Source: Streptomyces sp. CB00316
GTDB taxonomy: Bacteria; Actinomycetota; Actinomycetes; Streptomycetales; Streptomycetaceae
Length of the DNA: 64,000 nt
NCBI RefSeq assembly: GCF_001905595.1
Contig: NZ_LIXI01000003.1
Span: 372,001 to 436,000, forward strand
Direction of reading: 5' to 3'
The notes under the pieces were generated by a model. That model ran no database searches and was not told the origin of the DNA. It saw only the letters and a program-made list of their open reading frames with translations. The position numbers and the translations under genes are program-made. Below are positions 51,588 through 60,140 of this stretch, in pieces (position 1 is the first letter of the stretch; each line of letters opens with the position of its first letter).

Positions 51588-53042
51588 TCAGCGCGTCCCA
51601 CGGCCCGTGTCCCGGCCCTCCCGCTCCGGCGGGAGCGGCCGGGACACGGGCCGCATGAATTCCCGGAGGTAGGTGCGGTCCCACCAGCGGCCGGTGGCCC
51701 GCAGCTCCCGCATGTCGGTGAACCGGTAGTGGAACACCCGGGCACGCACGTGCGCCGGGGGAGCGTCAGGGAACGGGTTGTACGCCAGCAGCCGGAGCGT
51801 GTCCCGGTCCCCGAGCAGCAGCCGCTCGGTGAACGGCCCGAACCAGGAGCGCGCGTAAGCGGGGGAGAGCGCCGCGAACCACATCATCCAGTCGAGCCGC
51901 AGGTGGTACGGGGCGAAGAGGCGCGGCAGCCGCCGCACATCGCCCGGTTTGCCGCGGAAACCGTACTCCCGCCACTCGGCGCCCTCGTCCGCGACCGGAT
52001 CAGCCGTGCCCTCCACCACGACTTCCAGCCGCATTCTGCTGATGGAACCGAACGCCCCGTAGGTGTTGACGAGGTGCAGGGGGTCGAAGGACCGGTTCAT
52101 CACCTGCCGGCGCGAGAGCAGATTGCGCGCGGGACGGTAGCTGAGGACCAGGACCAGCGCCGTCACCGCGACGACGACCACCTCGTACCAGAGCGGTGGC
52201 GCGGCCAGGGCGGGCGGCTGTCCGGTGAACGGGGTCCAGTCGATCACGGAGAGCGCCAGCGCGATGGTCAGCCAGTTCAGCCAGGCGAAGTTGCCCGACA
52301 GGACCAGCCAGAGCTGGGTGAGCACCATCAGGGCGGCGGCCGCGCTCGCCACCGGCTGCGGGGTGAACAGCAGGAAGGGGACCAGCAGCTGCGTGACGTG
52401 GTTGGCGGCCACCTCGACCCGGTGCACCGGCCGAGGCAGACGATGGAAGAACCAGCTGAGCGGCCCCGGCATCGGCTGGGTCTCGTGGTGGAAGTCGAGG
52501 CAGGTCAGCTTCCGCCAGCACGCGTCGCCGCGCATCTTGATGAGCCCGGCGCCGAACTCCAGCCGGAACAGCAGCCACCGCAGCAGCCAGAGCACCAGCA
52601 CGGGCGGAGCGGTGTCCCCCGTACCGAGAAAGACGGCGAGGAACCCCGTCTCCAGGAGTAGCGACTCCCAGCCGAACCCGTACCAGACCTGCCCGACCTG
52701 CACGATCGACAGGTACAGCACCCACGGCAGCGCCCACAGCAGCATCCCGCCCCAGAGCGGAAGGAACCCGTCCAGCCCGGCGATCAGGGCCACCGAAACC
52801 GTGCAGCCGCCCCAGGCGACGGCGACGAAGAAGCGGTCGGAGTAGTGCAGCCGGAACAGCCCCGGCGCCGCCTTCCAGGGAGTGCGCCTGAGCAGCTCCG
52901 GTACGGGCAGGATGCCGCGTTCGCCGATCAGCGCGCGGAACTGGAGGGCAGCGGAGAGGAAGGCGACCAGGTAGATCGCGGCCAGCGTCCGCTGGAAGAT
53001 CAGCCTGCTCAGCCAGTAGCCGTCGGCGGAGAACCACTCCAT
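51588..53042 (-). CDS. Lipase maturation factor (LMF1-like) family membrane protein
   Basis: This 484-aa integral membrane protein has about seven or more segments in its first 290 residues. The family features RLEFGAGLIKMRGDACWRKL, LTCLDFHHETQPMPGPLSW and the C-terminal WREYGFRGKPGDV are present, as is LRLDWMMWFAALSP. Vertebrate LMF1 helps lipases fold; the role of the bacterial homologues is not settled. It lies 28 bp downstream of the DUF1990 gene on the same strand, suggesting one operon. Its last codons lie inside a large inverted repeat. Confidence 0.88.
   Translation of the reverse strand: MEWFSADGYWLSRLIFQRTLAAIYLVAFLSAALQFRALIGERGILPVPELLRRTPWKAAPGLFRLHYSDRFFVAVAWGGCTVSVALIAGLDGFLPLWGGMLLWALPWVLYLSIVQVGQVWYGFGWESLLLETGFLAVFLGTGDTAPPVLVLWLLRWLLFRLEFGAGLIKMRGDACWRKLTCLDFHHETQPMPGPLSWFFHRLPRPVHRVEVAANHVTQLLVPFLLFTPQPVASAAAALMVLTQLWLVLSGNFAWLNWLTIALALSVIDWTPFTGQPPALAAPPLWYEVVVVAVTALVLVLSYRPARNLLSRRQVMNRSFDPLHLVNTYGAFGSISRMRLEVVVEGTADPVADEGAEWREYGFRGKPGDVRRLPRLFAPYHLRLDWMMWFAALSPAYARSWFGPFTERLLLGDRDTLRLLAYNPFPDAPPAHVRARVFHYRFTDMRELRATGRWWDRTYLREFMRPVSRPLPPEREGRDTGRGTR
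51601..51653. terminator. Large inverted repeat inside the 3' end of the LMF gene
   Basis: CGGCCCGTGTCCCGGCC (51601-51617) pairs with 51637-51653, and an inner CTCCCGC/GCGGGAG stem adds seven pairs around a 4-nt loop. On the plus strand it can terminate the 58-aa small gene. On the minus strand it encodes the last residues of the LMF protein (RPLPPEREGRD). Confidence 0.6.
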
Positions 53043-53070
53043 CCCCGCCAGTATCGGCCAGACCCCGCTG

Positions 53071-53583
53071 TCACACCTCGGCGACGAGCCGGCGCAGCGC
53101 CCGGCCCAGTCGGCGCGCGTACCAGAGCTGCACGGGGAGTACGAGCGGTCCCGCGAGCCGGGCGTACCAGGCGGCGGGGCGGGAGAACGCCATGACCGAG
53201 AACCAGACCGTGCCGTCGTCCGCCAGGTCGACCACGAAGCACTCCTCGCCGTTCTCCGGATGCCCGGTCAGAGTGCCGTAGCCGAACCCGGTGCGGCCCT
53301 CCTCCCCGTAGGCCGCCCAGATCACCTCGCACGGTGCGCTCAGGCGTACCGGTCCCACCCCGAGCGCCACCGTCACGGTGCCACCGGGCTCCGCCCGCCG
53401 GGCCGAGGCGTCGATGCGGGTTCCCGCGGCCCGGTGCATGCGCCACTCGGTCACCGCCGCTCCCGCCACCGAGAAGTCGTCCGCGCCCCGGCCGACCGGG
53501 GTGCGGTGGTGCAGGTGGTTGTAACCCTTGGGGAGCGGGCCGAGCCGGGTGGCGCCGACCTCGGGGTAGGTGAGCGTGCTCAT
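53071..53583 (-). CDS. DUF1990 family protein
   Basis: The 170-aa protein shows the DUF1990 pattern: GYNHLHHRTPVGRGADDFSV near the start, then TEWRMHRAAGTRI, a CEVIWAAYGEEGRTGFGYGT core and FSRPAAWYARL toward the end. The family has a START/SRPBCC-like fold by prediction and is often paired with YndJ. The ATG overlaps the stop of the upstream YndJ-like gene (ATGA), so the two are translationally coupled. The function is unknown. Confidence 0.85.
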   Translation of the reverse strand: MSTLTYPEVGATRLGPLPKGYNHLHHRTPVGRGADDFSVAGAAVTEWRMHRAAGTRIDASARRAEPGGTVTVALGVGPVRLSAPCEVIWAAYGEEGRTGFGYGTLTGHPENGEECFVVDLADDGTVWFSVMAFSRPAAWYARLAGPLVLPVQLWYARRLGRALRRLVAEV

Positions 53584-54059
53584 GCTGTCCTGCTTTCCGG
53601 ATGGGACAAGTGGGACGGATGGGGCGGGTGAGTCGTACGGACGCGCTGCCAGGCGAGGAGCGAGCACAGGGCGAAGCCCAGCGCGTTGCCCAGGAGGCCA
53701 TGGGTGGCGGCCATCCAGGTCAGGGTGGGGTGGGGCGGTCCGGTCGCCTCGCCGACCGCCCAGCTCAGGGCGAGCAGCATGGTGGCCACCAGTACGGCGG
53801 CGGAGGTGAGGAGCAGCAGCCGGGTCGTCCTGTCCCGGCCCTCCTCGTGCCCCAGGCGCCAGGTCAGCAGGCCGACGGTCCACATGCCGGCCGTCAGGAC
53901 CACGGCCCCGGCCAGTTCGGCCCAGTCGCCGATGAAGTAGCCGACGAGGACGAGCAGGGTGCCCAGCGGCACGCTGAGTGCGGCGAACCGGCCCGCTGGG
54001 TCCTCGGTGACCCGGCAGACGAGGCCGGCGACCAGGGCCGCGGCGAAGCCGGCGGGCAC
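53580..54059 (-). CDS. YndJ-like membrane protein, N-terminally truncated
   Basis: The 159-aa product corresponds to the C-terminal half of the YndJ family: AGFAAALVAGLVCRVTED, then GYFIGDWAELAGAVVLTAGM, and HGLLGNALGFALCSLLAWQ at the end. The usual preceding 120-150 residues, including the HFHFAGF approach to this point, are absent. About 120 bp upstream of the GTG lie TetR-type palindromes and then a divergent gene. So a deletion has removed the 5' part, and the GTG at 54059 may be a rescued start. Four to five membrane segments remain. It overlaps the DUF1990 gene by 4 bp. Confidence 0.7.
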   Translation of the reverse strand: MPAGFAAALVAGLVCRVTEDPAGRFAALSVPLGTLLVLVGYFIGDWAELAGAVVLTAGMWTVGLLTWRLGHEEGRDRTTRLLLLTSAAVLVATMLLALSWAVGEATGPPHPTLTWMAATHGLLGNALGFALCSLLAWQRVRTTHPPHPSHLSHPESRTA

Positions 54060-54178
54060 GGCGCACGCCGGGCGGTCCGCCGCAGGGACCTCTCCCCCGC
54101 CGGGGCAGCCCTCCTCACCGCCCTCGTCACCCGGCCGTCGCCGCGCTCGCCCTGGTCGCGGAGCGGTCGGGCCTGACG

Positions 54179-54237
54179 TTGAACGTGTTCAATTCCCCGG
54201 GGTGAGGGTAGACGGTTTCTTGAACGCGTTCAAGAAA
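54179..54237. promoter_or_regulatory. Two TetR-type palindromes, TTGAACGTGTTCAA and TTGAACGCGTTCAA
   Basis: The first site is 54179-54192. The second lies within a perfect 22-bp palindrome at 54216-54237 whose arms extend with TTTC/GAAA. They lie in the divergent gap between the YndJ-like and DUF6777 genes. Paired near-identical palindromes of this form are typical TetR-family operators. No TetR gene is present in the surrounding sequence. Confidence 0.6.
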
Positions 54238-54333
54238 GCTTTCCGGCCTGGTGTCCGCTTGCGGACTGTCGGTCGGTGCGGCACAGATGGTGACGGATCC
54301 ATCTCGTTCGCCATGGACAGGCAGGAGAGCTCT

Positions 54334-55521
54334 GTGCGCTCACCCAGACGTTTCCGGTGTGCCGCGCTCGCCGCGCTGGCCGCCGGGGCCCTGTTCGCCG
54401 TAGCCGGCTGCGACAGCGCCGCCGACCGCACGACGAAGGGCACCACGGGCACCGCGGAGGCCGAGGACGTCCTCCTCCAGCCGCTCGCCGAGCCGGGCCC
54501 CGGGCCCTTCACGAAGTCGACCGCGCGGCAGGCGCCCTCGCCGTCGGTCACCCGTTCGCCGCAGGGGGGCGACGGGTCCGCCACCCGGACGGTCCATCGC
54601 GTCTCGGGCGCTGTCCCCGGGCTCTACGGAGGCGTCCGCTCCGAGGCGTCCTGCGACGTCGAGCGGCAGGCCCGCCTGCTCACCGCCGACCAGGACAAGG
54701 CGCGGGCCTTCGCGGAGAAGGCGGGCATCGATGCCGTCCAGGTCCCGGGCTATCTGCGCTCGCTCACCCCGGTGACCCTGCGCGCCGACACCCAGGTAAC
54801 CAACCACGGCTACAGCGCCGGCTCCGTCACCGCCTTCCAGGCCGTGCTCCAGGCCGGCACCGCCGTCCTGGTCGACAGCAGGGGCCTGCCGAGGGTCCGC
54901 TGCGTCTGCGGCAATCCGCTGGAGCGGCCCGTGATCGCGAAGGGGCAGGTCACCCACCGGGGCGAGCGCTGGGCCGGATACGACCCCGCGCGGATCCTGG
55001 CGATCGACCCGGGTGTGCGACCGGTCGGCAGCCTGGTCATCGTGGACGCGGCCGACAACACCTGGATCGAGCGGACCGTCGGCGACGACGGTGGACGCGA
55101 CCGGGCCCCGGAAGACCCGCCGCCCTTCGAACCGAGCGTGGACCTGCTCTTCCCGTCCCCGGCCCGCCCCTCCGATCCCGCACCGACGGAATCCGCCCCG
55201 CCGGCCCCTGCCGAGCCGGAGGGGACTCGGTGCCCGGAATCCCCGGGCGACCCCGTCGAACTGCCCCCCGGCTGCCCGCCGCCCATGGAGCCCGACCCCG
55301 GCACCGAGGCGCCGGACGACTTCGACGGCACGCCGACCGACGAGCCCTGGGAGATGGGGGAGGGTGAGCCCGGCGTGGTGCCGGAGCCGACCCAGGTCTC
55401 CCCCGGTGAAGTCGACGAACTCGATGAATCCGGCGAATTCGGTGAGCTGGACGAACGTGACGAACCCGATGAGTTCGGAGAGTCGGCGGACTTCGGCGTC
55501 CCCGAGTCGCTCGCCGGATGA
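54334..55521 (+). CDS. DUF6777-like secreted lipoprotein with acidic tail
   Basis: The 395-aa protein starts with an Arg-rich signal (VRSPRRFRCAALAALAAGAL) and a lipobox ending AVAGC (Cys near 26). The folded part (about residues 90-240) has AVPGLYGGVRSEASCDVERQ, LTPVTLRADTQVTNHGY and a CVCGNPL motif, as in DUF6777 proteins of Streptomyces. The last 150 residues are Pro-, Glu- and Asp-rich and end in repeats such as DELDESGEFGELDERDEPDE. GGAGAG is 5 bp before the GTG at 54334; an ATG at 54313 is the alternative. The function is unknown. Confidence 0.75.
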   Translation: MRSPRRFRCAALAALAAGALFAVAGCDSAADRTTKGTTGTAEAEDVLLQPLAEPGPGPFTKSTARQAPSPSVTRSPQGGDGSATRTVHRVSGAVPGLYGGVRSEASCDVERQARLLTADQDKARAFAEKAGIDAVQVPGYLRSLTPVTLRADTQVTNHGYSAGSVTAFQAVLQAGTAVLVDSRGLPRVRCVCGNPLERPVIAKGQVTHRGERWAGYDPARILAIDPGVRPVGSLVIVDAADNTWIERTVGDDGGRDRAPEDPPPFEPSVDLLFPSPARPSDPAPTESAPPAPAEPEGTRCPESPGDPVELPPGCPPPMEPDPGTEAPDDFDGTPTDEPWEMGEGEPGVVPEPTQVSPGEVDELDESGEFGELDERDEPDEFGESADFGVPESLAG

Positions 55522-55611
55522 CCGGCCGGGACCAGATCTTCTCCAGCCCGTACGGCGACCGCTCCGGTCGGCGTAACGGATCACTCGAAGAATCGGACAA
55601 ATGATGGCAGA

Positions 55612-57687
55612 GTGGCCCACATGGATGATCGGGTAGCGGGTGCCCTGTCACTCCCGGACGACTGGCCCGCCCACCCGGACCTCAGCCTCGCCCTGAACCG
55701 TATGGGCAGCTTCGACTGGGATCTGGGTACCGGCCTCATGCACATGGACCAGGCCGCCCTCGACGTGTTCGACCTGACCCCCGAGGAGTACGACGGCCGC
55801 CCGGCCTCCCTCGCCCACCGCGTACCGACCGACGAGGCGCAGCGCCTGGACGGGATGGTCTCGCAGGCCCTCAAGAGCGGCCTGATCAACTACGGCGCCT
55901 ACTTCCGCATCCAGCGCCGCGACGGCACGCTGCGCTGGACCCACACCCAGGGCTTCGTCCACCGGGACGGGACCGGCCGGCCCCGCCGCATCATCGGGAT
56001 CGTCCGCGACGCGACCCAGGAGCTGGCCGACTCCTCCGCCCGGCAAGAGCTGGACCTGGAGCGGCGCCGACGGACCAGCCTGGTGGAGGGCACCACGGCG
56101 GCCCTGGCCCACGCCCGTACGGTCAAGGACGTCATAGCGGTCCTCAAGAATTCCCAGGGCCTCGCCCACCTGGGCGCCACCAGCCTCGTGATGGGCCTGC
56201 TGGAGTCCGGCCGCATCCACCTCGTCGCCGACGGCCCTGAAGGCGCCTACGTTCCCGGCACCCGGTTCACCCGGGTGGACGAGCAGTACCCGATGAGTGA
56301 GGTCGTCCGCACCCTCGCCCCGCGCTTCATCGAGTCCGCAGAGGACTTCGCCACCTCCTACCCGGTCCTCTGGCCCAACATCAGCCACCTCGGGATCACC
56401 GCGGCCGCCTACATGCCGCTGATCGCGCAGGCCCGCCCGATCGGCGCACTCGGCCTGCTCTACCGCGACAAGGCGGGCTTCACCCCCGACGAGCGCAACC
56501 TCCTCATGGCACTCGGCACCTCGATCGCCCAGTCCCTCCAGCGGGCGATGCTCTACGAGCAGGAACACGACCTCGCCGAAGGGCTCCAGCAGGCGATGCT
56601 GCCGCGCCGGATCCCCGCCGTCCCCGGGGCTCAGGTCGCCGTCCGCTACCGCTCGGCCCGGCTCGGCCGGGACATCGGCGGCGACTGGTACGACCTGATC
56701 CCGCTGCCCGGCGGCCGGGTCGGCGCCGTCATCGGGGACGTCCAGGGACACGACACCCACGCCGCCGCCGTCATGGGACAGCTGCGGATCGTGCTGCGGG
56801 CCTACGCCGCCGAGGGCCACAGCCCCGCGACCGTCATGGCGCGCGCCTCCGTCTTCCTCCACGAGCTGGACACCGACCGCTTCGCCACCTGCACCTACGC
56901 CGAGGTCGACCTGACCACCGGGGTCGTCCAGGTGGTCCGCGCCGGGCATGTCGACCCGCTGGTACGCGACGTGGACGGCGGCTGCCGCCGGCTGCCGGCC
57001 GAGGGCGGGCTGCCGCTGGGGCTCTCCGCGGAGTTCGGGCGGCTGGAGTACCCGGTCTCCACGGCGGAGCTGGACCCGGGCCAGACGATGATCCTCTTCA
57101 CCGACGGGCTGGTGGAGCTGCCCGGATCCGATCTCGACGAGGGCATGCAGCTGCTGACCACGCTGGTCTCCAACGGCCCCCAGAACCTCCAGAAGCTGGC
57201 CGACGAACTGTGCGACGCCGTCGACGTGCGCGGCGGCCAGGACGACGTGGCGCTCCTGCTGCTCCGCCGCCGGGCCGCCCAGGCACCCCAGCCCGGCGGC
57301 CGGCTGCGGCAGCACGTCGCCCAGAACGACCCCGAGGCGCTCAGCTCGGCCCGGCACATGATCCGGGCGGCGGTGCGCGCCTGGGGGGCGAAGGAGCGGG
57401 CCGACGAGATCGAACTGGCGGCCGATGAGCTGACAACCAACGCCCTGATGCACACCGACGGTGGGGCGGTCGTCACGATCCGGGTGATGGCCGGCTCCGA
57501 GCGCCGCCTCAGGGTCGACGTGGAGGATCGCTCCAGTGCCCTGCCCCGCCGCCGGGACGCGGGGGCGGAGGGGGTGTCCGGTCGCGGCCTGATGCTCGTC
57601 GACCGGCTGGCCGATGTCTGGGGCGTGGAGTCCCGGGGCAGCGGCAAGTGCGTGTGGTGCGAGTTCCTGATCCCCGAACGGGCGTGA
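55612..57687 (+). CDS. PAS-GAF-PP2C phosphatase with C-terminal HATPase (RsbU/RsbW fusion type)
   Basis: The 691-aa cytoplasmic protein joins a PAS domain (about 25-135, with YFRIQRRDGTLRWTHTQGF), a GAF domain (about 150-320) and a PP2C/SpoIIE phosphatase. The phosphatase carries IGGDWYDLIPL, VIGDVQGHDTHAAAVM, MILFTDGLVELP and GGQDDVALLLL. A short RsbW-like HATPase follows (about 565-690, N-box LAADELTTNALMHT, G-box GVSGRGLMLVDRL). Phosphatase and kinase-like domains in one chain suggest a signal-controlled switch for STAS/sigma partners. GTG 55612 or ATG 55621 is the start; neither has a strong ribosome binding site. Confidence 0.92.
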   Translation: MAHMDDRVAGALSLPDDWPAHPDLSLALNRMGSFDWDLGTGLMHMDQAALDVFDLTPEEYDGRPASLAHRVPTDEAQRLDGMVSQALKSGLINYGAYFRIQRRDGTLRWTHTQGFVHRDGTGRPRRIIGIVRDATQELADSSARQELDLERRRRTSLVEGTTAALAHARTVKDVIAVLKNSQGLAHLGATSLVMGLLESGRIHLVADGPEGAYVPGTRFTRVDEQYPMSEVVRTLAPRFIESAEDFATSYPVLWPNISHLGITAAAYMPLIAQARPIGALGLLYRDKAGFTPDERNLLMALGTSIAQSLQRAMLYEQEHDLAEGLQQAMLPRRIPAVPGAQVAVRYRSARLGRDIGGDWYDLIPLPGGRVGAVIGDVQGHDTHAAAVMGQLRIVLRAYAAEGHSPATVMARASVFLHELDTDRFATCTYAEVDLTTGVVQVVRAGHVDPLVRDVDGGCRRLPAEGGLPLGLSAEFGRLEYPVSTAELDPGQTMILFTDGLVELPGSDLDEGMQLLTTLVSNGPQNLQKLADELCDAVDVRGGQDDVALLLLRRRAAQAPQPGGRLRQHVAQNDPEALSSARHMIRAAVRAWGAKERADEIELAADELTTNALMHTDGGAVVTIRVMAGSERRLRVDVEDRSSALPRRRDAGAEGVSGRGLMLVDRLADVWGVESRGSGKCVWCEFLIPERA

Positions 57688-57721
57688 TGAGCGGGCAACC
57701 TGTGCTGTAACAGTACGTAAC

Positions 57722-59170
57722 ATGTCCGTGCTTGACCGTTACCGACCGCAAACGATTGACTGCGGGGTACGGCCGTTCCACCCCACCCGCGACGACATGA
57801 GGCACCTGTTGGGTACCGAACTCCTGGCCCCGCTCGATCTGGCCTTCTGGCACCTCGAATCCGACGCCCACCCCATGCACCTGGGCGCGCTCGCCGTCTT
57901 CACCCCGGCGCCCGGCGTCACCCCGCCCCACGTCCTGGGCCTCCTGCGCACCCGGGCCGCCGCGATCCCCCGGCTGCGGATGTGCGTACGGGACGTCCTG
58001 CTGCCGGTCGGCGGTGCGGCCTGGACCGTCGACAAGGACTTCGACGTGCACCGGCATGTGCGCCGTGTCGCCGTGGACGAGGGCGACTTCATGGCGGGAG
58101 CCACCCGGCTGGCCGGGGAGCTGATGGAACAGCCGCTGGGTCGCGGGCTTCCGCCCTGGCAGATGTACCTGATCGGCGGCGCCGACGACGGGCCGTTCGC
58201 CGTGCTGGTCAAGCTGCACCACGCCCTGGCCGACGGGATGCGGGCGGTCGCCATCGGCGCCGGGATCTTCGACGAGATCGCCGCCACCACGGCCCGGTCC
58301 GCCGCCCGCGGCCGCCCCGCCGTCCCGCCCCGCTCCTGGCTCCCCGACCCCCGCGAGGTGGCCGGCATGGCGCTCGGCCGGATCGGCGAGGTCGGCCGGG
58401 CCCTGGGCGTGGGCGCCTCGGTCGTCCGCGCGGGCCGCCTGGACCTGCGCTCCACCGCCTTCACCGCACCTTCCAGCGGCACCCGGCGCCTGGCCACCGC
58501 GGACCTGGACGCCACGGCGCTCCAGAGGATCCGGCGAGCCGAGGGCGGCACCGCCAACGACATCCTGCTCGCCGTGGTCGCCGGTGCCCTGCGCCGCTGG
58601 ATGGCCGAGCGCGGCGAGGCTCCCGCGGGTGCCGACCCGCGCGCCCTGGTCCCCGTCTCCCGGCGCAGGCCCGGCGGCGCGGTGAGCGGGAACCGGCTCT
58701 CCGCCTACCTTCTCGACCTGCCCGTCGGAGCGGCCGACCCCCGCGAACGGCTCAGGGCCGTCCGGGCCGCGATGGACCGCAACAAGGCGGCCGGACCGCT
58801 GAAAGGCGCCGGTGCCGTCGCCGTACTGGCCGACCAACTGCACCCGCTGGCCCACCGGTTCGGCGCACCGCTGGCGGCCAACGCCGCCCGCATGCTCTTC
58901 GACCTGCTCGTCACCAGCGTCCCGCTCCCGCGCTCCGCGCTCTCGCTCGGCGGCTGCCCCCTGAGCGCCCTCTACCCGATGGCACCGCTGGCCCGGGGGC
59001 AGTCGCTGGCCGTCGCCCTGTCGACCTACGGCGGCCGTGTGCACGTGGGACTGGTGGCGGACGGCAAGGCGCTGCCGGACCTGGACCGACTGGCGGACGC
59101 GGTGGAGGAGGAGTTCGAGGAGCTCCGCGAGCTGGTGACGGGCGGGCGGATGCCGGCGCCGGTGTCCTGA
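57722..59170 (+). CDS. Wax ester synthase/diacylglycerol acyltransferase (WS/DGAT)
   Basis: The 482-aa enzyme of the actinobacterial storage-lipid family carries the acyltransferase motif HHALADG (HHxxxDG, near residue 166). The N-terminal LAPLDLAFWHLESDAHPMHL block is present, as is the C-terminal NxxxxSVPLP-type region (LVTSVPLPRSALSLGGCPLS). It should move acyl groups from acyl-CoA to alcohols or diacylglycerol at the membrane. The ATG at 57722 is the first start; ATG 57797 (MRHLLGTELLAPL) is closer to the usual family start. It lies 34 bp after the phosphatase gene. Confidence 0.9.
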   Translation: MSVLDRYRPQTIDCGVRPFHPTRDDMRHLLGTELLAPLDLAFWHLESDAHPMHLGALAVFTPAPGVTPPHVLGLLRTRAAAIPRLRMCVRDVLLPVGGAAWTVDKDFDVHRHVRRVAVDEGDFMAGATRLAGELMEQPLGRGLPPWQMYLIGGADDGPFAVLVKLHHALADGMRAVAIGAGIFDEIAATTARSAARGRPAVPPRSWLPDPREVAGMALGRIGEVGRALGVGASVVRAGRLDLRSTAFTAPSSGTRRLATADLDATALQRIRRAEGGTANDILLAVVAGALRRWMAERGEAPAGADPRALVPVSRRRPGGAVSGNRLSAYLLDLPVGAADPRERLRAVRAAMDRNKAAGPLKGAGAVAVLADQLHPLAHRFGAPLAANAARMLFDLLVTSVPLPRSALSLGGCPLSALYPMAPLARGQSLAVALSTYGGRVHVGLVADGKALPDLDRLADAVEEEFEELRELVTGGRMPAPVS

Positions 59171-59205
59171 GCGGACGGTGGAATCTGCCGGCGCCGGTGT
59201 CCTGA
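59151..59205 (+). repeat. 20-bp direct repeat at the end of the WS/DGAT gene
   Basis: TGCCGGCGCCGGTGTCCTGA, which includes the acyltransferase stop codon, occurs at 59151-59170 and exactly again at 59186-59205. The start-to-start distance is 35 bp. Confidence 0.85.
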
Positions 59206-59241
59206 CAGGCAGCCGTACGCGGCCTGCGGCAGGCTGGTGCC

Positions 59242-60102
59242 ATGCCCGAGCTGCCCGAAGTCGAAGCCCTGCGGGTCTTCCTCGACGACCATCTGGTCGG
59301 CAAGGAGATCGCCCGCGTCCTCCCGCTGGCGATCAGCGTCCTGAAGACGTACGACCCGCCGTTGACCGCTCTCGAAGGCGCCACGGTCACCTCGGTGGCC
59401 CGCCACGGCAAGTTCCTCGACATCGAGGCGGGCGGGCTGCACCTCTGCACCCACCTGGCACGGGCGGGCTGGCTCCGCTGGAAGGACTCCTTCCCGGCCG
59501 CCCCGCCGCGCCCCGGCAAGGGCCCGCTCGCCCTGCGTCTGGTGACCGTGGACGGCGAGGGCTTCGACCTCACCGAGATGGGGACCAAGAAGAGCCTCTC
59601 GGTCCACCTCGTCCGCGACCCGATGGACGTCCCCGGCATCGCCCGCCTCGGCCCCGACCCGCTCGCCGACGCCTTCGACCAGGACACCTTCGCGGAAATC
59701 GTCGGCGGGGCGCGCCGCCAGATCAAGGGCGCCCTGCGCGACCAGTCGCTCATCGCGGGCATCGGCAACGCCTACAGCGACGAGATCCTGCACGTGGCGA
59801 AGATGTCCCCGTTCAAACGCACCGCCGACCTCGACGAGGACGACATCACCCGCCTGTACACCGCGCTGCGCACGACCCTCAAGGACGCCGTGGCACGCTC
59901 CAGCGGGGTGGAGGCCGGAAAGCTCAAGTCCGAGAAGAAGAGCGGCATGCGCGTCCACGGGCGGACGGGGGAGGTCTGTCCGGTCTGCGGCGACACCATC
60001 CTGGAGGTCTCCTTCAGCGACTCCTCGCTCCAGTACTGCCCCACCTGCCAGACCGGCGGCAAACCGCTGGCGGACCGGCGGCTGTCCAAGTTCCTGAAGT
60101 AG
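59242..60102 (+). CDS. Fpg/Nei-family DNA glycosylase (AP lyase)
   Basis: The 286-aa base-excision repair enzyme begins MPELPEVE, in which the N-terminal Pro after Met removal is the catalytic nucleophile. The helix-two-turn-helix (LIAGIGNAYSDEIL, near 172-185) and a C-terminal zinc finger (CPVCGDTILEV, YCPTCQTGG, about 247-273) bind DNA. The Lys of MPELPEVEALRVFLDDHLVGK is in the usual place. The lesion preference (oxidised purines or pyrimidines) cannot be decided from these motifs. Both ends of the gene are marked by short duplications. Confidence 0.93.
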   Translation: MPELPEVEALRVFLDDHLVGKEIARVLPLAISVLKTYDPPLTALEGATVTSVARHGKFLDIEAGGLHLCTHLARAGWLRWKDSFPAAPPRPGKGPLALRLVTVDGEGFDLTEMGTKKSLSVHLVRDPMDVPGIARLGPDPLADAFDQDTFAEIVGGARRQIKGALRDQSLIAGIGNAYSDEILHVAKMSPFKRTADLDEDDITRLYTALRTTLKDAVARSSGVEAGKLKSEKKSGMRVHGRTGEVCPVCGDTILEVSFSDSSLQYCPTCQTGGKPLADRRLSKFLK

Positions 60103-60140
60103 GACCCGGGGCCGGTTCCTGAAGTGGGACCCGGGGCCGC
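60091..60140 (+). repeat. 25-bp tandem duplication over the glycosylase stop
   Basis: Positions 60091-60115 and 60116-60140 match at 23 of 25 bases. The unit contains TTCCTGAAGT, which covers the end of the glycosylase gene; the second copy changes the stop TAG to TGG. The convergent anti-sigma gene stops at the base after copy 2. Confidence 0.85.
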
